Source of the DNA: JAVZYK01 sp049699715
GTDB lineage: Archaea; Nanobdellota; Nanobdellia; Pacearchaeales; UBA284
DNA length: 15,047 nucleotides
Direction: 5' to 3'
Assembly (NCBI GenBank): GCA_049699715.1
Contig: JBNAVB010000015.1
Span: 1-15,047 of the forward strand
Position 1 is the first letter of the stretch, and each line of letters opens with the position of its first letter. Under the pieces are notes generated by a model. The model had not been told where the DNA came from and did not search any database. It worked only from the letters and a program-made list of their open reading frames with translations. Shown one piece after another: positions 12,230 to 15,047 of this stretch. The position numbers and the translations under genes were made by a program.

Positions 12230-12243
12230 GAAAAGTTTAAATA
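12230..12243 (+). promoter_or_regulatory. BRE/TATA-like promoter of the DUF5320-DUF134 pair
   Basis: GAAAAGTTTAAATA is a purine-rich BRE followed by TATA (TTTAAATA, 12236-12243). The predicted start is near 12263, between two palindromes, leaving a leader of about 70 nt with a strong Shine-Dalgarno. This differs from the leaderless promoters elsewhere in the window. Confidence 0.55.
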
Positions 12244-12261
12244 TGAGCATATGCTCATATT
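12240..12261. promoter_or_regulatory. 22-bp perfect palindrome, core ATGAGCATATGCTCAT (candidate operator 1)
   Basis: The palindrome is perfect over 22 bp and overlaps the 3' end of the TATA box. It shares the GCATATGC centre with a second palindrome 25 bp downstream. The probable binder is the DUF134 HTH protein encoded in the same operon (inference). Confidence 0.75.
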
Positions 12262-12267
12262 ATTATA

Positions 12268-12283
12268 ATGGGCATATGCCCAT
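12268..12283. promoter_or_regulatory. 16-bp perfect palindrome ATGGGCATATGCCCAT (candidate operator 2)
   Basis: The palindrome is perfect over 16 bp, with two more paired positions on each side beyond one mismatch. It lies just after the expected transcription start. Compared with site 1, only one base pair per arm differs in the core (G/C for A/T), so they look like two sites for one dimeric protein. Confidence 0.75.
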
Positions 12284-12319
12284 AATCTAATAAATAAATA
12301 AAAAAAAGAAAAAATAATA

Positions 12320-12325
12320 GGAGGT
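12320..12325 (+). promoter_or_regulatory. Strong Shine-Dalgarno GGAGGT before the DUF5320 gene
   Basis: GGAGGT lies 7 nt before ATG 12333 within an A-rich leader. It is the only full-strength ribosome binding site noticed in the window and fixes the start of the DUF5320 gene. Confidence 0.85.
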
Positions 12326-12332
12326 AAAAAAA

Positions 12333-12596
12333 ATGCCAGGACAAGACGGAACAGGACCTTTAGGACAAGGGCCTTTAACAGGAAGAGGTTTAGGACCTTG
12401 TGGCAGAGGCTTAAGAAGAGGATTTAGATTTGGCAGGGGATTAGGCTTGGGATGGAGATGTTGGGCTACGGGAATCGCCCCCTCAGCACCAGTAACTTTA
12501 TCAAAAGAAGATGAAAAGAAAATTCTTGAGGCTGAATTAGAGGAAATCGAGACTGAAAAGCAAGAAATAGAGAAAAGATTAAAAGGACTAAAGTAA
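12333..12596 (+). CDS. DUF5320 protein (Gly-rich, coiled-coil tail)
   Basis: This 87-residue protein has an N-terminal half that is Gly/Arg-rich with the family signature MPGQDGTGPLGQGPLTGRGLG. Two cysteines follow, Cys23 in GPCGRG and Cys43 in WRCWATG. The C-terminal third (about 57-87) is a charged helix likely to form a coiled coil. DUF5320 proteins have no established role. They commonly sit with DUF134 regulators and NifX/NifB-like metal-cofactor proteins in anaerobes, suggesting metal or Fe-S handling. The next gene, DUF134, starts 20 bp later. The strong Shine-Dalgarno and twin palindromes suggest high, regulated expression. Confidence 0.9.
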   Translation: MPGQDGTGPLGQGPLTGRGLGPCGRGLRRGFRFGRGLGLGWRCWATGIAPSAPVTLSKEDEKKILEAELEEIETEKQEIEKRLKGLK

Positions 12597-12616
12597 TCCT
12601 ATTTTGTATTACAAAG

Positions 12617-12910
12617 ATGGCAAGGCCGAGATTGTGCAGGAGAGTTAGATTTCGCCCGGGTATTACTTATTTCAAGCCAGCAGGCGTTAGAATGATTGGA
12701 TTAGATGAATCTATCATAAGTGTTGAAGAGTATGAGGCTGTCAGATTGAAGGATTTAGAAGGATTGGAGCAGGAACAGGCTGCTAGGAAAATGGGAATCT
12801 CTCGACCGACATTTCAAAGACTTCTCAAGAGCGCAAGAAGAAAGATAGCTGATGCAATTATCAAAGGAAAAGCATTAAGGATAGAAGGCGGGCACTTCAG
12901 ATTTGTTTGA
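12617..12910 (+). CDS. DUF134 / UPF0251 DNA-binding protein
   Basis: This 97-residue protein has the family start MARPRLCRRVRFRPGITYFKP, then a sigma-70-region-4-like helix-turn-helix. The recognisable parts are ISVEEYEAVRLKDLEGLEQEQAARKMGISRPTFQRLLKSARRKIADAI (about 35-82), a classic HTH pattern with MGISRPTFQRLL as recognition helix. One cysteine (Cys7) is present. It probably regulates its own operon by binding the two GCATATGC-centred palindromes upstream of the DUF5320 gene; this is inferred from adjacency. It follows DUF5320 after 20 bp. Confidence 0.93.
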   Translation: MARPRLCRRVRFRPGITYFKPAGVRMIGLDESIISVEEYEAVRLKDLEGLEQEQAARKMGISRPTFQRLLKSARRKIADAIIKGKALRIEGGHFRFV

Positions 12911-12947
12911 TTTTTATCTTTATATGGTCGTATTTTTTTATCTTTTT
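12911..12947 (+). terminator. T-rich terminator region after the DUF134 gene
   Basis: Runs of five to seven T residues (12911-12915, 12933-12939 and 12943-12947) follow the TGA directly, as in archaeal T-tract termination. There is no strong hairpin. The region overlaps the end of the convergent lipoprotein gene. Confidence 0.4.
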
Positions 12948-13372
12948 AAAGTTCCATACAAGAGCTTGATTTCCAAAACGTTTTTGTTTTTATCAAGCTT
13001 CATCTTATGGAAAATTTTTAAACCTGGATTTATAATGTTTCCGTAAGGTCCAAGAATGCTATCTGGGGAAACAGAAAGAATCAATTCATAGCCATTTTCT
13101 ATTTTCTCTATTTTGTAGCATTCGACCATAAATTTTTCTGGTTTTTGATAGAGCTTGAAACTTAAACCATCAAGATCATTTATCCCTATTTTAGCGATAT
13201 CTTTTAATTCAGTTTCTATTTCCTTTTGTTTTATATCAACAAAATCCTCTAAAGTTATTTTGCCCTTTAGTTCCAACTCTATCTGAGGTTCTGTTTTTCT
13301 ATATTCAAGACAACCTGTATTCATTATAAAACCAAGTAAAAAAGGCAACGTCAATGAGATATGTCTTTTCAT
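12938..13372 (-). CDS. Putative lipoprotein of unknown function
   Basis: This 144-residue protein has a signal peptide: MKRH, a hydrophobic stretch (about 5-17) and a possible lipobox ending in NTGC (Cys21). The mature part is a charged alpha/beta domain (about 30-144), with VECYKIEKIENGYELILSVSPDS in the middle, and no motif was recognised. It is probably anchored outside the cytoplasmic membrane. It is convergent with the DUF134 gene and lies 77 bp downstream of the FKBP/DsbA-like gene, from which it seems to be transcribed separately through its own TATA-like box. The archaeal lipobox rule is loose, so the anchoring is tentative. Confidence 0.65.
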   Translation of the reverse strand: MKRHISLTLPFLLGFIMNTGCLEYRKTEPQIELELKGKITLEDFVDIKQKEIETELKDIAKIGINDLDGLSFKLYQKPEKFMVECYKIEKIENGYELILSVSPDSILGPYGNIINPGLKIFHKMKLDKNKNVLEIKLLYGTLKR

Positions 13373-13392
13373 GATCTTAGTTAGGAAACAAA

Positions 13393-13402
13393 CTTTTTAT
13401 AG
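13393..13402 (-). promoter_or_regulatory. TATA-like promoter of the putative lipoprotein gene
   Basis: The minus-strand sequence is CTATAAAAAG, centred about 26 nt before ATG 13372, consistent with a leaderless transcript. Confidence 0.45.
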
Positions 13403-13413
13403 ATTTGTGTGAG

Positions 13414-13419
13414 AAAAAA
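13414..13419 (-). terminator. Short T-tract after the FKBP/DsbA-like gene
   Basis: On the minus strand a T6 run lies about 30 nt after the stop of the FKBP/DsbA-like gene. It is a plausible but weak archaeal termination signal with no hairpin. Confidence 0.3.
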
Positions 13420-13449
13420 GATATTTTAAAATGTTTTTGATTCTTTAAC

Positions 13450-14949
13450 TTAGCCGCAGCTTCCGCCTGAGCCAGAGCTTGATGAACCGCCGCCGAAGCC
13501 AGGAGAAGGATTTTCTGTGCTGAATGATTCTGAGCAGACAGAAGGCTTTGGGCCTGTGAATGCATTGCATATCGCTGTGGCTATCGTTTGAGAATCTCGA
13601 GGATAAATATTGGCTTCTTTGCCATCGAGTATGAATGTAGGCGAGCCTTGAACGCCATATTGCTCATTGAGAGCTTTGTCTTCTTCCATATATTGTGATG
13701 CTTTGCCTGACATGCATGAATTTAGCTTGCTTTCGTCTATGCCTGCTTTTTTAATACAACTAGGAGCATCACCTGCTTCAACAAAGCATTTCAAGTATTG
13801 GATTAATTTTGCAGATTGCTCTTGTCTTATACAAATCATTCTCGAGTTTTCTGTGTCTTCTTTCTCGCCGTGCATTGTATATGACACAAAGCGCAGTTCG
13901 ACGTTTGCTTTTCCTTGGAATTTTTCCCAGACAGGCAACAAGCCTTTCAAAGCTTGCAAGCCGTAAGGGCAGTAGCTCATGATGAAAACTTGCAATGTTG
14001 GAGCATTAGGAACTTTGACTACGGCTCCTGTCATGCCTTTTGTCTTTACTTTTTTGATGTCATTGACTGTAATTTTTGCGATAATTTTTTGTCCCGCATA
14101 AGGAGCATTTGCATCTAAGAACAAGTGTGTTGCATTCATTTCAGTGACTCGAGCTTTTGGAAAGTTTCCAAGCTCAACTTCTTGGCCTATTGTTGGAGTT
14201 ATCGTTGTTATTATCTCGGTTTCTGTAAATTTCACTTCGAAATTGCCATTAGGAGCTGGGATCACTGTATCATTTCCATAAAGTTTGAGAGTTATTTTAT
14301 CCTCAGTCACACTTTCTACTTTATATTTGAAAAATCCGAAAGGAATCTCTTGGCTCTTAGTTGCTTCTTGGCTCAATTTTACATGCGTTTCATTTTTTTC
14401 AAGAACCTTGAAAGGCCATGGATAGTCAGTTATCTCATAAGTTTTGTTGAGCTCTGGCTGCTCGTTAAAGGCATCTGTAAAATCTTGTATAGCAAGCCAG
14501 CTTGTCCTATTCATTTCCATGCTTCTGTTTTCTCTCGTTATTCTTTCATAAGTGAAAGTTTTTGTGCTATCATACTCGCCGTAAGCATCCTTGGCATCAA
14601 GGGTGATTGTCTTGCTTTCGCCAATTGCCATAGTTTCTAATTCAGAATCAAGCTTATCAGAAGCAAGATTGAATGAAGAAGCGACAGTTCCTTTCTCGAA
14701 TTCTGAGGTGCCACTGCTTATTGCAGTGCCATTTTCTGTCTCGAGAGAGTAAGTTAAGTTAAGCATCTCTTTTGTGGTTGTTGGGCCCTGCTTTGCAAAA
14801 ATTATAACGAGAACTATAATTAGGGCAATAACAGCAACGATTAACGCGATTATGCCTACTCGAGTCCAGTTTATTGGTGCTTTTGGCTTTGGATCAGAAA
14901 TTACTTGTGTTTGCGGTGCATCCTCATCCTTAGCCTTCTCTGTTTCCAT
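13450..14949 (-). CDS. Membrane-anchored FKBP-type prolyl isomerase fused to a DsbA-like thioredoxin domain
   Basis: This 499-residue, probably extracytoplasmic folding protein starts at ATG 14949. It has a short cytosolic tail and one membrane helix (about 31-52). A SlyD-like FKBP domain follows (about 60-305): the first part has DAKDAYGEYD, then an extended insert, then LDANAPYAGQKIIAKITVNDI. Next is a DsbA/thioredoxin-like domain (about 315-475) with FIMSYCPYG, where the usual second active-site Cys is Gly330. It also has the cis-Pro loop QGSPTFILDG and several paired cysteines (about 373, 388, 398, 412). The tail is Gly/Ser-rich and ends SGGSCG. Together it should assist proline isomerisation and disulfide handling of exported proteins. 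An in-frame ATG at 15027 would add 26 residues, but the TATA box 25 nt before ATG 14949 argues for the shorter form. Confidence 0.88.
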   Translation of the reverse strand: METEKAKDEDAPQTQVISDPKPKAPINWTRVGIIALIVAVIALIIVLVIIFAKQGPTTTKEMLNLTYSLETENGTAISSGTSEFEKGTVASSFNLASDKLDSELETMAIGESKTITLDAKDAYGEYDSTKTFTYERITRENRSMEMNRTSWLAIQDFTDAFNEQPELNKTYEITDYPWPFKVLEKNETHVKLSQEATKSQEIPFGFFKYKVESVTEDKITLKLYGNDTVIPAPNGNFEVKFTETEIITTITPTIGQEVELGNFPKARVTEMNATHLFLDANAPYAGQKIIAKITVNDIKKVKTKGMTGAVVKVPNAPTLQVFIMSYCPYGLQALKGLLPVWEKFQGKANVELRFVSYTMHGEKEDTENSRMICIRQEQSAKLIQYLKCFVEAGDAPSCIKKAGIDESKLNSCMSGKASQYMEEDKALNEQYGVQGSPTFILDGKEANIYPRDSQTIATAICNAFTGPKPSVCSESFSTENPSPGFGGGSSSSGSGGSCG

Positions 14950-14969
14950 CTTTGTTTTATGAAATGGGT

Positions 14970-14980
14970 ATTTAAAAATG
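14970..14980 (-). promoter_or_regulatory. TATA-like promoter of the FKBP/DsbA-like gene
   Basis: On the minus strand CATTTTTAAAT is centred about 25 nt before ATG 14949, predicting a leaderless transcript and deciding the start. The remaining bases to the window end (14981-15047) hold no recognised gene. Confidence 0.5.
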
Positions 14981-15047
14981 TTTCTGCATTTTAGGCGCTG
15001 TAGAAAGTTTCTTATAGAAAAAAGCACTCCTGTCCTTTAAATCCAAA

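Noticed and set aside
13377..13565. Frames on either strand overlapping the FKBP/DsbA-like gene, such as a 62-codon Ala/Gln-rich frame at its 3' end
   Set aside because: They are out-of-frame shadows of the Gly/Ser-rich tail and thioredoxin-like domain and have no independent support.
14950..15027. Longer N-terminus (ATG 15027) for the FKBP/DsbA-like protein
   Set aside because: The TATA box at 14970-14980 would lie inside the extension, and it points to a start at 14949.
1..15047. CRISPR array, insertion sequence, or phage-type genes
   Set aside because: No regularly spaced repeats, transposase, terminal inverted repeats, integrase or capsid-type genes were seen; the only mobile element recognised is the intein.

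Overview
The window is low-GC, gene-dense archaeal DNA. Several promoters have a BRE/TATA-like element centred about 25-26 nt upstream of an ATG with no Shine-Dalgarno, which implies leaderless transcripts. The tRNA-Asp gene has no encoded CCA. The protein families (archaeal MgtE halves, a DacZ-like diadenylate cyclase, a Cys-bearing archaeal HTH regulator, DUF134/DUF5320) and the small gene sizes fit a DPANN-type lineage such as Woesearchaeota or Pacearchaeota. That placement is inference, because no rRNA is present.

Layout: (1) 1-460: a partial reading frame resembling the end of ribosomal protein uS13, then tRNA-Asp(GTC) on the minus strand. (2) 460-1698, plus strand: two half-size MgtE-type divalent cation transporter genes. 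(3) 1704-10502, minus strand: 14 tightly packed genes that look like one sulfur and redox operon. In transcription order they are an HTH regulator with four cysteines, a small four-Cys protein, cysteine desulfurase IscS, a diadenylate cyclase, a DUF1858-type redox protein, a HAD phosphatase, a second small four-Cys protein, the scaffold IscU split by a 380-residue intein with a LAGLIDADG endonuclease, a PP-loop tRNA-thiolation-like ATPase, glutaredoxin, a membrane-anchored thioredoxin-like protein, CcdA, a small membrane protein and thioredoxin reductase. (4) 10660-12149, plus strand: LemA and HtpX. (5) 12333-12910, plus strand: DUF5320 and DUF134, behind two large palindromes. (6) 12938-14949, minus strand: a putative lipoprotein and a membrane-anchored FKBP/DsbA-like fusion.

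How the genes work together (inference): IscS supplies persulfide sulfur to IscU for Fe-S clusters and probably to the PP-loop enzyme for tRNA thiolation. Thioredoxin reductase, glutaredoxin, CcdA and the anchored thioredoxin-like protein move reducing equivalents in the cytosol and across the membrane. The Cys-bearing HTH protein may sense Fe-S or redox state and bind a GTTAAC-N3-GTTAAC site in its own promoter.

The most notable features are the intein, whose +1 nucleophile is the first Fe-S scaffold cysteine of IscU, and the pair of related small four-Cys proteins placed directly before iscS and iscU.
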